A stretch of DNA of 64,000 nucleotides. It comes from Vibrio cidicii (GTDB lineage: Bacteria; Pseudomonadota; Gammaproteobacteria; Enterobacterales; Vibrionaceae). Under the pieces are notes generated by a model. That model ran no database searches, was not told the origin of the DNA, and saw nothing but the letters and a program-made list of their open reading frames with translations. The stretch is from contig NZ_CP046804.1 in assembly GCF_009763805.1 (NCBI RefSeq), forward strand, positions 1,736,001-1,800,000, given 5' to 3'. Position 1 is the first letter of the stretch; every line of letters starts with the position of its first letter. This document shows positions 28,860 to 39,155 of the stretch, piece by piece. Position numbers and translations under genes: made by a program.

Positions 28860-29603
28860 GTGGACTATTCAACCTCTGCAGATGCCCTGAACAATAAAGT
28901 GATTCTGGTAACAGGTGCTGGTGCTGGCATTGGTCGCCAAGCAGCCCTAACCTACGCAAAACACGGCGCGACCGTTATCTTATTAGGCCGCAACGTCAAA
29001 AACCTTGAAAGTATTTACGATGAAATTGAAGCGGCGGGTTACCCTCAAGCGGCGATTATTCCGCTCGATCTCAAAGGTGCAAGCAAGCAAAATTATATCG
29101 ATATGGCGGAGACCATTGAAGGCCAGTTTGGCCGCTTAGACGGCCTACTACATAATGCTGGTGTGCTCGCCACTTTAAGCCCGTTTGATCAGATCAGCGA
29201 AGAAGACTTTGACGATACGATGCAAATCAACGTCAAGGCGGAGTTTCTGATGACACAAGCGCTGCTGCCATTATTACGTAAAGCTGAAGCAGGGCGAATT
29301 ATTTTTACTTCATCAACGGTGGGCCATGTAGGCCGCTCTTTCTGGGGCTCGTACTCTATTTCTAAGTTTGCCGTTGAAGGTATGATGCAGATTCTGGCTG
29401 ACGAAATGAGCAGTACGCCAGTACGCGTAAACGCGATTAATCCGGGCGCTACCCGTACCCGCATGCGCGAGAAAGCTTACCCTGGTGAAGACGCAAATAG
29501 TTTGAAAACACCGGCAGACTTGATGCCGCTTTATCTGCACTTGATGGATCCAGCTACACAAGTCAATGGTCAGTGCATTGATGCTCAACCAAAGCGTTCA
29601 TAA
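28860..29603 (+). CDS. YciK-type short-chain dehydrogenase/reductase
   Basis: 247 residues from GTG 28860 (VDYSTSADALNNKVILVTG), chosen because homology to YciK begins there; the frame is open upstream to a TTG at 28797, but that part has no family match. Rossmann motif TGAGAGIG, active-site SSTVGHVGRSFWGSYSISKF (S, Y and K of the catalytic triad) and C-terminal PADLMPLYLHLMDP. NADP-dependent oxidoreductase, substrate not established. Confidence 0.88.
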   Translation: MDYSTSADALNNKVILVTGAGAGIGRQAALTYAKHGATVILLGRNVKNLESIYDEIEAAGYPQAAIIPLDLKGASKQNYIDMAETIEGQFGRLDGLLHNAGVLATLSPFDQISEEDFDDTMQINVKAEFLMTQALLPLLRKAEAGRIIFTSSTVGHVGRSFWGSYSISKFAVEGMMQILADEMSSTPVRVNAINPGATRTRMREKAYPGEDANSLKTPADLMPLYLHLMDPATQVNGQCIDAQPKRS

Positions 29604-29716
29604 TCGCCTCTCACTGTTTGAGTAACTCTCTACCTTTGGGCCGCAGTACTTTCGTATTGTGGCCCTTTTCATTTTTACCGCTAAATTTTCTTGCCAGTTT
29701 CTCTCGCATCAATATA

Positions 29717-29732
29717 CTGTATATATATACAG
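29717..29732. promoter_or_regulatory. LexA (SOS) box upstream of imuA
   Basis: CTGTATATATATACAG fits the gammaproteobacterial LexA consensus CTG-N10-CAG exactly and is a perfect palindrome. It ends 10 bases before the imuA start codon, so repression would be direct. Confidence 0.93.
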
Positions 29733-29742
29733 GTGTATTTCT

Positions 29743-30433
29743 ATGCAAGATATCATTCAAACTTTAAAAAATCAGCACTTAATCTGGCAAGCCGATCAAA
29801 CCTCGACTGAGCAGAGTGACATTGTCATAAGCTCAGGCTATACCGAGCTAGATCATCTACTTGGTGGCGGTTTTCCTTCTCACGGCGTGGTGGAGATAGA
29901 GTCTCAACTGGCGATTGGCGAGCTGCGTTTGCTGACATCCTTGTTGCAACAACGCTTCCAACAAGGCATGGTCGTTTTGCTGCAACCGCCAGCTCAGGTT
30001 AATGCCGCCTTTTTCGCTTACTTAGGCTATCCGTTAGCAGAAACGCTCGTTTCTCCTGCCTGACTCAGCCAAAAAAGCATTGTGGGCGGCAGAACAATGT
30101 TTAAAAAGTGGCGCTTGTCGCTGCGTTTTGCTGTGGCAAAACGAGCTTGAAATCCATCAGGTGAAACGGCTCCAAGTTGCCAGTGAACAAGGCGCCAGTC
30201 TGCTTTTCGTTTTCCGTTTACCGCAGCCCATGCGTCTTTCATTACCTGTATCACTCAGCCTTACTCTACAGCCAAGACCATTTGGCCTCTGTGTGCAGGT
30301 GAAAAAGCGCAAAGGCGGTTGGTCGCGAGGTATCACTGAGATCGACTTTCGGCCACTCTTTACATCGTTAACCTTACCGAGCGCGACGCTACCCGATCGC
30401 GTGCTTTCTTTTCCTGTGGTTCGAGAGGGCTAG
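29743..30433 (+). pseudogene. imuA: SOS mutagenesis protein ImuA, frameshifted
   Basis: RecA/SulA-like accessory protein of the ImuA-ImuB-DnaE2 mutasome. It starts at ATG 29743, after the LexA box. The N-terminal frame carries DIVISSGYTELDHLLGGGFP, typical of the family. The frame breaks at GCAGAAACGC (30040-30044). Removing one A gives AERSFLLPDSAKKALWAAEQ and a 229-residue protein ending SFPVVREG. Same insertion type as in the other genes. Four bases separate it from imuB. Confidence 0.88.
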
Positions 30434-30437
30434 TACG

Positions 30438-31841
30438 ATGAATCTATGGCTCTATCTCCATTTTCCAGCTTTGCAATTAGACAGTCTTGCTGAGGCAGAG
30501 AAGGACATTGCAATTGCCATCGTCAATAAGCACTCTCACCAAATCATGCAAAGCAATGCGACCGCCAAAGCAGCTGGAGTTCAGCCTAATATGGGCCTTG
30601 CAAGCGCTGCTGCGCTTTGTGCCCATTTGCAGGTCGTGCCTTATGATGCAGATATTGAGAACAATAAGCTCAAAGAGATCGCCCAATGGCTCTATCTGGT
30701 GACCGCCGATCTGGTGCTGATGTCTCCGCAAGGACTGTTGATCCGCGCTAGCCATATGTTGCAGTTGTACTCTGGCCTCGCAGGTTACTGGCACGTTTTA
30801 TCGGCTCATTTAAAACCGCTTTCACTGCGCTTCCATTATGCTTGTGCTTACTCTCCCCTTGCCGCCATGCTGCTTGCCAAAGCAGGCAATGATTTGCTAA
30901 GTGATGATCGCGATGCCATTGCCCTGCGCTTAGGGCAGCACGATTTGCAATGCACTGAACTGTCCGTTGAAACGGTCGAGAAACTACGCCGCGTCGGGAT
31001 TAACACCTTAAAGGATTTATTGGCTTTGCCTCTTGCAGAGGTTGCACGGCGTTTTGATATCGATCTGGTCAACTATCTCGGTAGGCTGACCGGGCAATTT
31101 AAACATCCCGTCGATTTTTATCACCCGCCCGCCCATTTTCGCCAAGAACTTGAGCTACTGTATGAGATTGAAAATGTGCAGTGGCTAGAAAAGCCATTGA
31201 GCAAGTTATTGAAACAGCTTGAAAACCACCTCCGATTACAAGATCAGGTTGCCTATGAATTAGCGCTGACATTGCAACAACGCGAAGGACAGCGCAAGTG
31301 CGTTATTTTTACGTCAGCACAAGGAGATTACCTCTGGCACAAGTGGCAAACGCTTGCTTGCCTAACACTGGAATCTTTAACCTTAGACGCCCCCGTAACG
31401 CGTTTAACGCTTGAAGTACAAAGGCAAGGTGAGCATGGGCTCAATAAAGCGGAGCTGTTTTCAAAATCGACTGGCGCTCTATCTGCTGCGGAGCTTTGCT
31501 CGCTGTTGCAGGCTAAACTGGGTAACGAGGCCGTTGTACAACCTTCCCTTAAGCAAGATCCACGGCCAGAAAAAGCCACGGACTATCGGCCCGTTTTGCA
31601 GTCCTCCCCACATCGCCTTCCTGATTGCCATGCATTACGCCCTAGCTTTCTTCTAACCACTCCTGAGGTTTTGCGCCAACAAGTCGATTTAATTCACGGG
31701 CCAGAAAGAGTGGTCAGCGGTTGGTGGGATGGCGATGATGTAATGCGCGACTACTTCATCGCCCGAACACATGATGGTCAGTGGCTGTGGATCTTTCGCG
31801 ATCCACAGCAGCGCTGGTTTGTTCACGGACTTTTCTGTTGA
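30438..31841 (+). CDS. imuB: ImuB, Y-family polymerase-like mutasome subunit
   Basis: 467 residues related to DinB/UmuC polymerases (MNLWLYLHFPALQLDSL; fingers region AKAAGVQPNMGLASAAALC). The acidic catalytic residues of active Y-family enzymes are not apparent in the corresponding places, as is usual for ImuB. It is thought to bridge DnaE2, ImuA and the sliding clamp. Second gene of the SOS cassette, with dnaE2 six bases after its stop. Confidence 0.92.
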   Translation: MNLWLYLHFPALQLDSLAEAEKDIAIAIVNKHSHQIMQSNATAKAAGVQPNMGLASAAALCAHLQVVPYDADIENNKLKEIAQWLYLVTADLVLMSPQGLLIRASHMLQLYSGLAGYWHVLSAHLKPLSLRFHYACAYSPLAAMLLAKAGNDLLSDDRDAIALRLGQHDLQCTELSVETVEKLRRVGINTLKDLLALPLAEVARRFDIDLVNYLGRLTGQFKHPVDFYHPPAHFRQELELLYEIENVQWLEKPLSKLLKQLENHLRLQDQVAYELALTLQQREGQRKCVIFTSAQGDYLWHKWQTLACLTLESLTLDAPVTRLTLEVQRQGEHGLNKAELFSKSTGALSAAELCSLLQAKLGNEAVVQPSLKQDPRPEKATDYRPVLQSSPHRLPDCHALRPSFLLTTPEVLRQQVDLIHGPERVVSGWWDGDDVMRDYFIARTHDGQWLWIFRDPQQRWFVHGLFC

Positions 31842-31847
31842 TTGACG

Positions 31848-34800
31848 ATGCTTTACGCCGAACTTTTTTGCCAAAGTAACTTTTCTTTCCTCACTGGCGC
31901 TTCGCATCCAGAAGAACTGGTTTTACAAGCGGATTTTCTCCGTTATCACGCCATTGCCATCACCGATGAATGCTCACTAGCTGGTGTTGTGCGAGCTCAT
32001 ACCGCGATCAAAGAGCATCAACTCAACATCCGTCAGATCGTTGGCAGCATGTTATGGTTAAGCGGTGAGTGCCAATGCCTGTTGTTGTGTCCAGACCGCC
32101 TTGCGTATGCTGAGTTATGCCGGATTATTACTAACGCCAGAAGACGCTGCACTAAAGGAGAATACCAGTTATCGGAGTGGGACTTGATGTCTGCCAAGCA
32201 CTGTTTGATCCTTTGGTTGCCTTGTGGGAAAAGCCGCGATCTGCATTGGGGAAGATGGTTGCAACGCCAGCATACTTCCCGGCTCTGGATCGGGTTGCAA
32301 AGACATCTGCACCATGACGACCAAACGTACCGCGAGCATTGTCTATCTCTCGCCAAAGAGCTCTATCTACCCATCACCGCTTGTGGCGGCGTACTGATGC
32401 ATCACAGCGAACGTTTGCCCTTACAACACACCTTAACGGCCATTCGCCAAGGCTGTACTGTCGAAGAGCTGGGTGCGGATAGATTAACCAATGCCGAGCG
32501 CAGTTTGCGCGATGCCGGGAAACTGCAAAAGCTCTTCAAAGCCGAATGGCTAGCCGAAAGTGTACAGATTGCTAAACGCTGTACCTTCAGCCTTGATGAG
32601 CTGAGATATCAATACCCAAGTGAACTGATCCCTGATGGCTTTACCCCCGACGGCTATTTACAGCACCTCGTCCATGCGGGCAAATATCGCCGTTTTCCCC
32701 ACGGCGTACCTGCACATATCGAGGAGACCATCAGCAAAGAATTAGCATTAATCAAAGAACTTCAATACGCCTTTTTCTTCCTCACCATTCACGACATCGT
32801 GATGTTTGCCAAACGGCAGAACATTCTTTATCAAGGCCGGGGCTCAGCCGCGAATTCTGTCGTGTGCTATTGCTTGGAAATCACCTCGGTCGATCCTCGT
32901 CAAATCTCGGTCTTGTTCGAACGTTTTATTAGCAAAGAACGTAATGAACCGCCTGATATTGACGTGGATTTTGAACATGAACGCCGCGAAGAAGTTATCC
33001 AATACGTTTACCGCAAATACGGTCGAGAGCGGGCGGCGATAGCTGCAACCGTGATCACCTACCGCTTCAAAAGCGCACTGCGAGAAGTGGGCAAAGCACT
33101 TGGGCTGGAAGAAACTCAGCTAGAGTTTTTTATTAAAAACATTAACCGCCGTGATCGCTCGCTCGGCTGGCAGGCACAAATTGTTGAGCTTGGACTCAAG
33201 CCTGATTCACTCAAAGGGCAGCATTTTATTCACTTGGTTAACGAGATTATTGGCTTTCCCAGACATCTCTCTCAGCATGTGGGCGGCTTTGTCATCTCCG
33301 CAGGCCCACTGTATGAGCTGGTACCGGTGGAAAACGCGGCTATGCCGGAAAGAACGATCATTCAATGGGATAAAGACGATCTTGAAAGCCTGCGGCTACT
33401 GAAGGTCGATATACTGGCGCTAGGCATGCTGACTGCGATCCGACGCTGCTTTCAATCGATTCAACATCACCACCACCGTACGTTTTCCCTCGCCGAGATC
33501 ACTCGTCTGCAAGACGATCCTCAGGTGTACAAGATGATCCAACGTGCTGATACGATTGGTGTCTTCCAGATTGAATCACGTGCTCAAATGAGCATGCTGC
33601 CACGCTTAAAACCAGCCAATTATTATGACTTAGTGATCCAAATTGCGATTGTTCGCCCAGGGCCAATCCAAGGGGATATGGTCCACCCATTTTTAAAACG
33701 GCGGCGCAAAGAAGAAGCCGTGACTTACCCATCCAAAGAGGTACAAGCGGTATTAGAACGCACTTTAGGTGTACCAATATTTCAAGAGCAAGTGATCAAG
33801 CTGGCGATGGTCGCCGCAGGCTTTAGCGGCGGTGAAGCAGACCAGTTACGTCGTGCGATGGCCGCTTGGAAGAAAAATGGTAGCGTATTCAAATTTAAAT
33901 CGAAACTTATCAATGGCATGCAGGAGCGCGGCTATGAAGCGCAATTTGCCGAACGAATTTTTGAACAAATTTGCGGCTTTGGTGAGTATGGTTTTCCTGA
34001 AAGTCATTCTGCCTCTTTTGCGGTACTCGCCTACTGCTCCGCCTGGCTCAAACATTACTACCCTGCTGAATTTTATGCAGCTTTACTCAACAGCTTACCG
34101 ATGGGTTTTTACAGTGCATCACAACTTATTCAAGATGCGCAGCGACATGGTATCGAGGTATTGCCTGTGTGCGTTAATGGCTCTGAAAAGCAGCACACTC
34201 TCGTACGTGTTGGGCAAAAGCCGCTTGCGATTCGCTTAGGGCTGAGTCTAGTCAAAGGGCTGAGCGAAGAAGGAATCCATCGGCTGATCCAGCACCGCCC
34301 GACACAAGGTTACCAGACGATCAATGCGGTCAAGCAGACACTTAATCACCAGCGAGATATGGAAAGTTTGGCTTCAGCCAACGCACTGCACAGCATTTCT
34401 GGAAATCGTTATCAAACTCGCTGGCAAGTGATGGACTCACTGAGCGACTTACCCCTATTTTCCAGCATAGTAAATAGTGACCACTCGCTTCACTCCACGC
34501 CGAGTGACTACCAGAATTTGATTGAAGATTTTGCATCCACGGGCGTTTCTCTTGGCCAACATCCCATCACTATGTTGTCACGGGCCGGAATTTTGCCCAA
34601 ATTCGTACGTTGTCAGGAGCTAAGCCAGCTTTCCCACCGCTCTGCCGTAACCGTTGCAGGTTTGGTAACGGGTCGCCAAGCACCGGGAACCGCGACGGGC
34701 GTTACTTTTGTCACCCTAGAAGATGATACTGGCAATATTAACGTGGTCGTTTGGCAAGCCACCGCAAGAGCGCAAAAGCACGCTTATCTTTCTGCAAAGG

Positions 34801-34922
34801 CACTGATGGTGAAGGGCATTTTAGAAAGAGAGGGCGAGGTCGTTCATGTGATTGCAGGCAAGCTCATCGACCTGACACCACATCTGACAGAACTGAGTAC
34901 TCACTCGCGTGACTTTCACTAA
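31848..34922 (+). CDS. dnaE2: Error-prone DNA polymerase DnaE2
   Basis: 1024 residues from ATG 31848 (MLYAELFCQSNFSFLTGASH), two codons inside the open frame, where the family begins. N-terminal PHP domain, then the C-family polymerase core with GRGSAANSVVCYCLEITSVD and the catalytic PDIDVDFEHERREEVIQYVY (Asp pair). C-terminal OB-fold (VTVAGLVTGRQAPGTATGVT). Carries out translesion synthesis during SOS with ImuA/ImuB. Expression follows the LexA box at 29717. Confidence 0.95.
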   Translation: MLYAELFCQSNFSFLTGASHPEELVLQADFLRYHAIAITDECSLAGVVRAHTAIKEHQLNIRQIVGSMLWLSGECQCLLLCPDRLAYAELCRIITNARRRCTKGEYQLSEWDLMSAKHCLILWLPCGKSRDLHWGRWLQRQHTSRLWIGLQRHLHHDDQTYREHCLSLAKELYLPITACGGVLMHHSERLPLQHTLTAIRQGCTVEELGADRLTNAERSLRDAGKLQKLFKAEWLAESVQIAKRCTFSLDELRYQYPSELIPDGFTPDGYLQHLVHAGKYRRFPHGVPAHIEETISKELALIKELQYAFFFLTIHDIVMFAKRQNILYQGRGSAANSVVCYCLEITSVDPRQISVLFERFISKERNEPPDIDVDFEHERREEVIQYVYRKYGRERAAIAATVITYRFKSALREVGKALGLEETQLEFFIKNINRRDRSLGWQAQIVELGLKPDSLKGQHFIHLVNEIIGFPRHLSQHVGGFVISAGPLYELVPVENAAMPERTIIQWDKDDLESLRLLKVDILALGMLTAIRRCFQSIQHHHHRTFSLAEITRLQDDPQVYKMIQRADTIGVFQIESRAQMSMLPRLKPANYYDLVIQIAIVRPGPIQGDMVHPFLKRRRKEEAVTYPSKEVQAVLERTLGVPIFQEQVIKLAMVAAGFSGGEADQLRRAMAAWKKNGSVFKFKSKLINGMQERGYEAQFAERIFEQICGFGEYGFPESHSASFAVLAYCSAWLKHYYPAEFYAALLNSLPMGFYSASQLIQDAQRHGIEVLPVCVNGSEKQHTLVRVGQKPLAIRLGLSLVKGLSEEGIHRLIQHRPTQGYQTINAVKQTLNHQRDMESLASANALHSISGNRYQTRWQVMDSLSDLPLFSSIVNSDHSLHSTPSDYQNLIEDFASTGVSLGQHPITMLSRAGILPKFVRCQELSQLSHRSAVTVAGLVTGRQAPGTATGVTFVTLEDDTGNINVVVWQATARAQKHAYLSAKALMVKGILEREGEVVHVIAGKLIDLTPHLTELSTHSRDFH

Positions 34923-34972
34923 TCCATATGTCGCGGCGAAGACACTCTTTTTTTACCTAAGAAACATGCATC

Positions 34973-34999
34973 AAAAAAGGAAGCGCTCGCTTCCCTTTC
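34973..34999. terminator. Bidirectional terminator between dnaE2 and cheV
   Basis: GGAAGC (34979-34984) pairs with GCTTCC (34989-34994) around GCTC, with an A-run left and Ts right. Confidence 0.75.
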
Positions 35000-35026
35000 T
35001 GGTGATGTGCAACAAATCTGAGCCAC

Positions 35027-35968
35027 TTATAGGATTTCTCGCAAGCGGTCTTGCGCGACTTCCACCAGCAAATCTGGCTGGAACTTGGAGATGAAGCGGT
35101 CACAACCCACTTTCTTCACCATGGCTTCATTAAAACTGCCACTGAGTGATGTGTTTAAGGTGATGAAGAGTTTGGCCATTCTTGGATCGCTTCGCACTTC
35201 GTGTGTCAGCTTATAGCCATCCATTTCCGGCATTTCGGCGTCTGTAATCATCAACAATAGCTCTTTGGTCAAATCCTTGCCTTCATCACACCAAGATTTC
35301 AATAATCTCAGCGCTTCTAGGCCATCACGGCACTCAATAATATTTAGCCCGAGCTGCGAGAGTGTATCGCGGATCTGATTACGCGCGGTTGAAGAGTCAT
35401 CCACAACCAACACATTGCGCCCGACCATGTTTTTGACCAGTTTCTCATCAAGAACTTCCTCGGAGATGGACACATCGTAGTCGACAATTTCCGCTAACAC
35501 TTTTTCCACGTCGATGATTTCGACAATCTGCGTTTGATCACCTTCTTTCACTTGGGTAATGGCGGTGAGGTAATTGCTGCGTCCGGACGTTTTTGGTGGC
35601 GGCTGAATTTCGGTCCACGCGGTGTTAATAATGTTACGTACCTGTCCTACCAAGAAGCCTTGTACCGTACGGTTGTACTCCGTAATGATCAGGTTTTCTT
35701 CTTGACCAGCCATTTGCGAAGGTGGAAAACCGATAGAGCGTCTAAGATCAATCACTGGCACAGGCTCGCCACGCAGCGATGCAACACCGCGAATGTTGTA
35801 ATGCGCGCCAGGCAGTTTAGTGAGAGGAGGCACTTTCATCACCTCTTTCACTTTAAACACGTTAATTGCAAATAACTGACGGCTATTCAAACTGAACAGC
35901 AAAAGCTCCAGACGGTTTTCGCCGACCAGATTGGTTCGCTGGTCTACAGTATTTAAAACTCCAGACAT
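35027..35968 (-). CDS. cheV: Chemotaxis coupling protein CheV
   Basis: 313 residues with a CheW-like domain (about 15-165; LLLFSLNSRQLFAINVFKVK, VASLRGEPVPVIDLRRSIGF) joined to a receiver domain (about 185-310). The phosphoacceptor Asp is in MITDAEMPEMDG and the conserved Lys in RFISKFQPDLL. It couples chemoreceptors to CheA and may adapt the response by phosphorylation. Vibrios carry several cheV genes; this one stands alone, with a 200-base gap to mlc. Confidence 0.93.
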   Translation of the reverse strand: MSGVLNTVDQRTNLVGENRLELLLFSLNSRQLFAINVFKVKEVMKVPPLTKLPGAHYNIRGVASLRGEPVPVIDLRRSIGFPPSQMAGQEENLIITEYNRTVQGFLVGQVRNIINTAWTEIQPPPKTSGRSNYLTAITQVKEGDQTQIVEIIDVEKVLAEIVDYDVSISEEVLDEKLVKNMVGRNVLVVDDSSTARNQIRDTLSQLGLNIIECRDGLEALRLLKSWCDEGKDLTKELLLMITDAEMPEMDGYKLTHEVRSDPRMAKLFITLNTSLSGSFNEAMVKKVGCDRFISKFQPDLLVEVAQDRLREIL

Positions 35969-36150
35969 ACAACATCCTAAATGGGTTAAAACTCTATTAA
36001 AAATAGCCTAAAAAATGCAAGCCATAGCAAAAGTACATGAATGAAAAATAGATAGCAATCAACTTACCTGATTTGGGATAAGCAGCTCACTAAACCTGGC
36101 GTAAGAGCAATAGCGAGATGCGAGAGAATTGAAATTTCATAACAACAGCA

Positions 36151-36175
36151 TTGGCCTGACGCTTATTCAGGCCAA
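36151..36175 (-). terminator. Hairpin downstream of mlc
   Basis: TTGGCCTGA (36151-36159) pairs perfectly with TCAGGCCAA (36167-36175), nine bases past the mlc stop. The T-tract is poor, so termination may be weak. Confidence 0.55.
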
Positions 36176-36184
36176 AATGGGTCG

Positions 36185-37402
36185 TTAACCTTCGACGACC
36201 TTCATCAGCAATAAACCATCGTAAAGCGCCTGTTTAATTAACGCTGCCCCGGGCATAGTCGCCTGCTTATAAAAGCGTGATTCGACTAACTCAAGATCTT
36301 GGTGATAAACGGGCAGACTTTGCTCTTCAATACATTGGCGAATCGAGGGATACAGAACGTCTTTGGCTTGGTTAATGACTCCGCCAATAAGAATTTTTTC
36401 TGGGTTAAATAAGTTAATGACGATAGCAATCGCTGAGCCCAAATAGCGGCCGAGCTTTTCAATCACAGCCACACACAGCGGGTCGCCATTCGCCGCCGCT
36501 TCACAAACGCTCTCAATGGTAATCTCTTCCATTCCAGACAAAATGGACTCTTCTCCCTGAGCGATACGCTCAAACACCTCTTGGCGTATGGCTTGTGAAC
36601 TGGCCACCGTCTCTAAACAGCCTCGGTTGCCACAATGGCATTGACGGCCGTTGGGGTCTATCTGAATATGACCCAACTCACCAATGTTGCCGTGTCGCCC
36701 TTGCAACACTCGACCGTCTAAGATGATCCCAGCGCCAAGACCGTGGTGAATCGAAATCAATACGGAGTTCTCATTTTCTTGCGAGTGACCAAACAACTTT
36801 TCGGCCAGCGCCCAAGCACGGGTGTCATTCGCAATAAAAACAGGTAATCCGGTGGCTTTATAGATTTCAGGGCCCAATGCGAGATTTTCAACATTGTAAT
36901 GGGGCATTTGCAGCACAATACCTTGCTCAGAATTGACCAAGCCAGGTAGCGTAATCGCGATACTGGTGACTCGATCGAGCTGCTCTGCATACGTTTGAAA
37001 GAACTCTTCAATTTCGTGCAGAAGACGAGCTAACACATCTTCTTGATCGCGTTCATGAATATCGATTTTGGTATCAATAAGTACTTCGCCGCCCAACTCG
37101 TGGAGTGCAATTGTCAGATAGCCGCGGCCTAACCGCATCGAGAGAAACTGCCAACCGGCGTTATTTACTTGAAGCCCAACCGCCGGACGTCCACGACTGG
37201 TCGCTTCCTGCACTGTTGTTTCATGCACAAGATGCGCTTCGATCAACTCGCGGGTGATTTTTGTGATGCTCGCTGGCGCCAATTGACTTTCTTTGGATAG
37301 GTCTATCCGGGAAATTGGCCCTTTGAGATCAATCAGTTTATATACACGACCAGCATTGATCTGTTTGATATGATCAATATGGCCCGGTTGAGCCATGTAC
37401 AT
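36185..37402 (-). CDS. mlc: Mlc-type ROK transcriptional repressor
   Basis: 405 residues from ATG 37402 (GGAG six bases upstream). The N-terminal winged helix QPGHIDHIKQINAGRVYKLI...APASITKITREL matches E. coli Mlc closely. It is followed by the ROK fold with zinc motif CHCGNRGCLET and the glucokinase-like GLGAGIILDGR. Mlc represses ptsG and other PTS genes and is sequestered by dephosphorylated EIICB-Glc. ptsG is about 7 kb to the right. A CRP-like palindrome lies 76 bases upstream. Confidence 0.92.
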   Translation of the reverse strand: MYMAQPGHIDHIKQINAGRVYKLIDLKGPISRIDLSKESQLAPASITKITRELIEAHLVHETTVQEATSRGRPAVGLQVNNAGWQFLSMRLGRGYLTIALHELGGEVLIDTKIDIHERDQEDVLARLLHEIEEFFQTYAEQLDRVTSIAITLPGLVNSEQGIVLQMPHYNVENLALGPEIYKATGLPVFIANDTRAWALAEKLFGHSQENENSVLISIHHGLGAGIILDGRVLQGRHGNIGELGHIQIDPNGRQCHCGNRGCLETVASSQAIRQEVFERIAQGEESILSGMEEITIESVCEAAANGDPLCVAVIEKLGRYLGSAIAIVINLFNPEKILIGGVINQAKDVLYPSIRQCIEEQSLPVYHQDLELVESRFYKQATMPGAALIKQALYDGLLLMKVVEG

Positions 37403-37477
37403 CTTGCACTCCAACATTCTATAACTGAGTAATTTTTTTACTTTGCGAAGTAATTGTGAAGTGAATTGATAGAACCC

Positions 37478-37493
37478 CGTGACAAGCGTCACG
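37478..37493. promoter_or_regulatory. CRP-like site between mlc and pykA
   Basis: CGTGACAAGCGTCACG is a perfect palindrome and matches the CRP pattern TGTGA-N6-TCACA with one mismatch in each half. It lies between the divergent mlc and pykA genes, closer to mlc. Confidence 0.5.
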
Positions 37494-37664
37494 TATAAAC
37501 ATGAATCTTTGTGTATTCAATCAAATATCCACAAATTAATCGCTGATAGATTTATTCTCATATAACTTATTTTTAAATGAAAAATTTCCTATAACGCTGG
37601 AAAGTCAGCCATAAACCGACCACGCTTCTCAATAGAAAGTGTCACACACATTCCTGGAGTCTCT

Positions 37665-39113
37665 ATGACCAGCAAGCTTAGAAGAACAAAAATTGTCACT
37701 ACATTAGGCCCTTCAACTGACAAAGGTAATAATTTGGAAGAGATAATTCGCGCAGGAGCCAACGTAGTGCGGATGAATTTCTCACACGGCAGTACAGAAG
37801 ATCACAAACAACGTGCGGAAAAAGTGCGTACCATTGCGGCCAAATTAGGCAAGCAGGTAGCCATTTTGGGTGATTTGCAAGGCCCAAAAATTCGTGTATC
37901 GACGTTTAAAGAAGGCAAAATAAACCTCAATGTCGGCGACCGATTTACGTTAGACAGCGACCTACCCAAAGGTGAAGGGGATCAATACTCCGTCGGCCTC
38001 GATTATAAAGCCTTACCAAGAGATGTTGGGCCAAATGATATTCTGCTACTGGATGATGGCAGAGTGCAATTGCAAGTATTGAACGTCGAGGGCAATCGGG
38101 TTCATACCGAAGTGATTGTCGGCGGGCCGCTCTCCAACAACAAAGGCATCAACAAAAAAGGCGGCGGTTTATCGGCTGACGCACTCACCGAAAAAGATAA
38201 GCAAGACATCCTAACGGCCGCTGAAATCCAAGTGGATTACTTAGCCATCTCGTTTCCTCGCAATGGTGAAGACATGAATTACGCCAGACGCCTCGCTCGG
38301 GATGCCGGATTAGAGGCCAAGCTGGTGGCTAAAGTGGAACGGGCTGAAACGGTTAAGAATGACGAAAATATTGATGACATCATCATGGCTTCTGATGTGA
38401 TCATGGTGGCTCGCGGCGATTTGGGGGTTGAAATTGGCGACCCCGAGCTGATCGGTGTGCAGAAAAAGCTGATCCGCCGTGCCAAAGAGCTCAATCGCGT
38501 GGTGATTACCGCGACACAAATGATGGAGTCCATGATCGAAAACCCCATGCCGACACGCGCAGAAGTCATGGACGTTGCTAACGCGGTTCTCGATGGAACC
38601 GATGCGGTGATGCTCTCTGGCGAAACCGCCGCGGGGAAATACCCGGTTGAGACCGTTCGTTCCATGGCGGAAGTGTGCATCGGCGCAGAGAAGATGATTG
38701 AAGCAGGCACGCAAAACTACCGAATTGACAAATCGTTCGCCACCGCTGAAGAAACCATTGCCATGTCGACCATTTATGCGGCCAACCATATGGAGGGAGT
38801 CAAAGCGATGGTCACTTTAACGGAATCTGGCCGCACCGCGTTGATGACATCTAGACTGAACTCTCTACTGCCCATATTTGCCCTATCGCCCAACGAACGG
38901 ACTCTCAATCGCTGTTCGCTCTATCGCGGCGTCACACCCGTGTTCTTTGATACCAAAGTGGAAACAGGCTTCGACGTTGCGCTTGCGGCACTCAATACGC
39001 TAAGAAAGAAAAAATTGTTGGAATTTGGCGACCTAGTGATTATCACCCAAGGTGACATTATGGATGTAGAAGGCTCGACCAACTGTATGCGCATCTTACC
39101 TGTGTTTGAGTAA
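37665..39113 (+). CDS. pykA: Pyruvate kinase, PykA type
   Basis: 482 residues, closest in sequence to E. coli PykA (type II, 480 residues) and not Pyk[65 protein letters not shown]. The active-site signature is AKVERAE followed by [13 protein letters not shown], and ATQMMESMI is present. Converts phosphoenolpyruvate and ADP to pyruvate and ATP. Divergent from mlc. Confidence 0.95.
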   Translation: MTSKLRRTKIVTTLGPSTDKGNNLEEIIRAGANVVRMNFSHGSTEDHKQRAEKVRTIAAKLGKQVAILGDLQGPKIRVSTFKEGKINLNVGDRFTLDSDLPKGEGDQYSVGLDYKALPRDVGPNDILLLDDGRVQLQVLNVEGNRVHTEVIVGGPLSNNKGINKKGGGLSADALTEKDKQDILTAAEIQVDYLAISFPRNGEDMNYARRLARDAGLEAKLVAKVERAETVKNDENIDDIIMASDVIMVARGDLGVEIGDPELIGVQKKLIRRAKELNRVVITATQMMESMIENPMPTRAEVMDVANAVLDGTDAVMLSGETAAGKYPVETVRSMAEVCIGAEKMIEAGTQNYRIDKSFATAEETIAMSTIYAANHMEGVKAMVTLTESGRTALMTSRLNSLLPIFALSPNERTLNRCSLYRGVTPVFFDTKVETGFDVALAALNTLRKKKLLEFGDLVIITQGDIMDVEGSTNCMRILPVFE

Positions 39114-39131
39114 GCTTTACTTAAGGGATGG

Positions 39132-39155
39132 GAAAGCCAGTGATTACTGGCTTTC
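39132..39155. terminator. Hairpin between pykA and patatin gene
   Basis: GAAAGCCAGT (39132-39141) pairs with ACTGGCTTTC (39146-39155) around GATT. It overlaps the patatin stop codon, so it may serve both convergent genes. Confidence 0.7.

Noticed and set aside
38310..38789. Long antisense frames inside pykA (143 and 159 residues)
   Set aside because: Mirror frames of a well-supported coding gene; no independent start signal.
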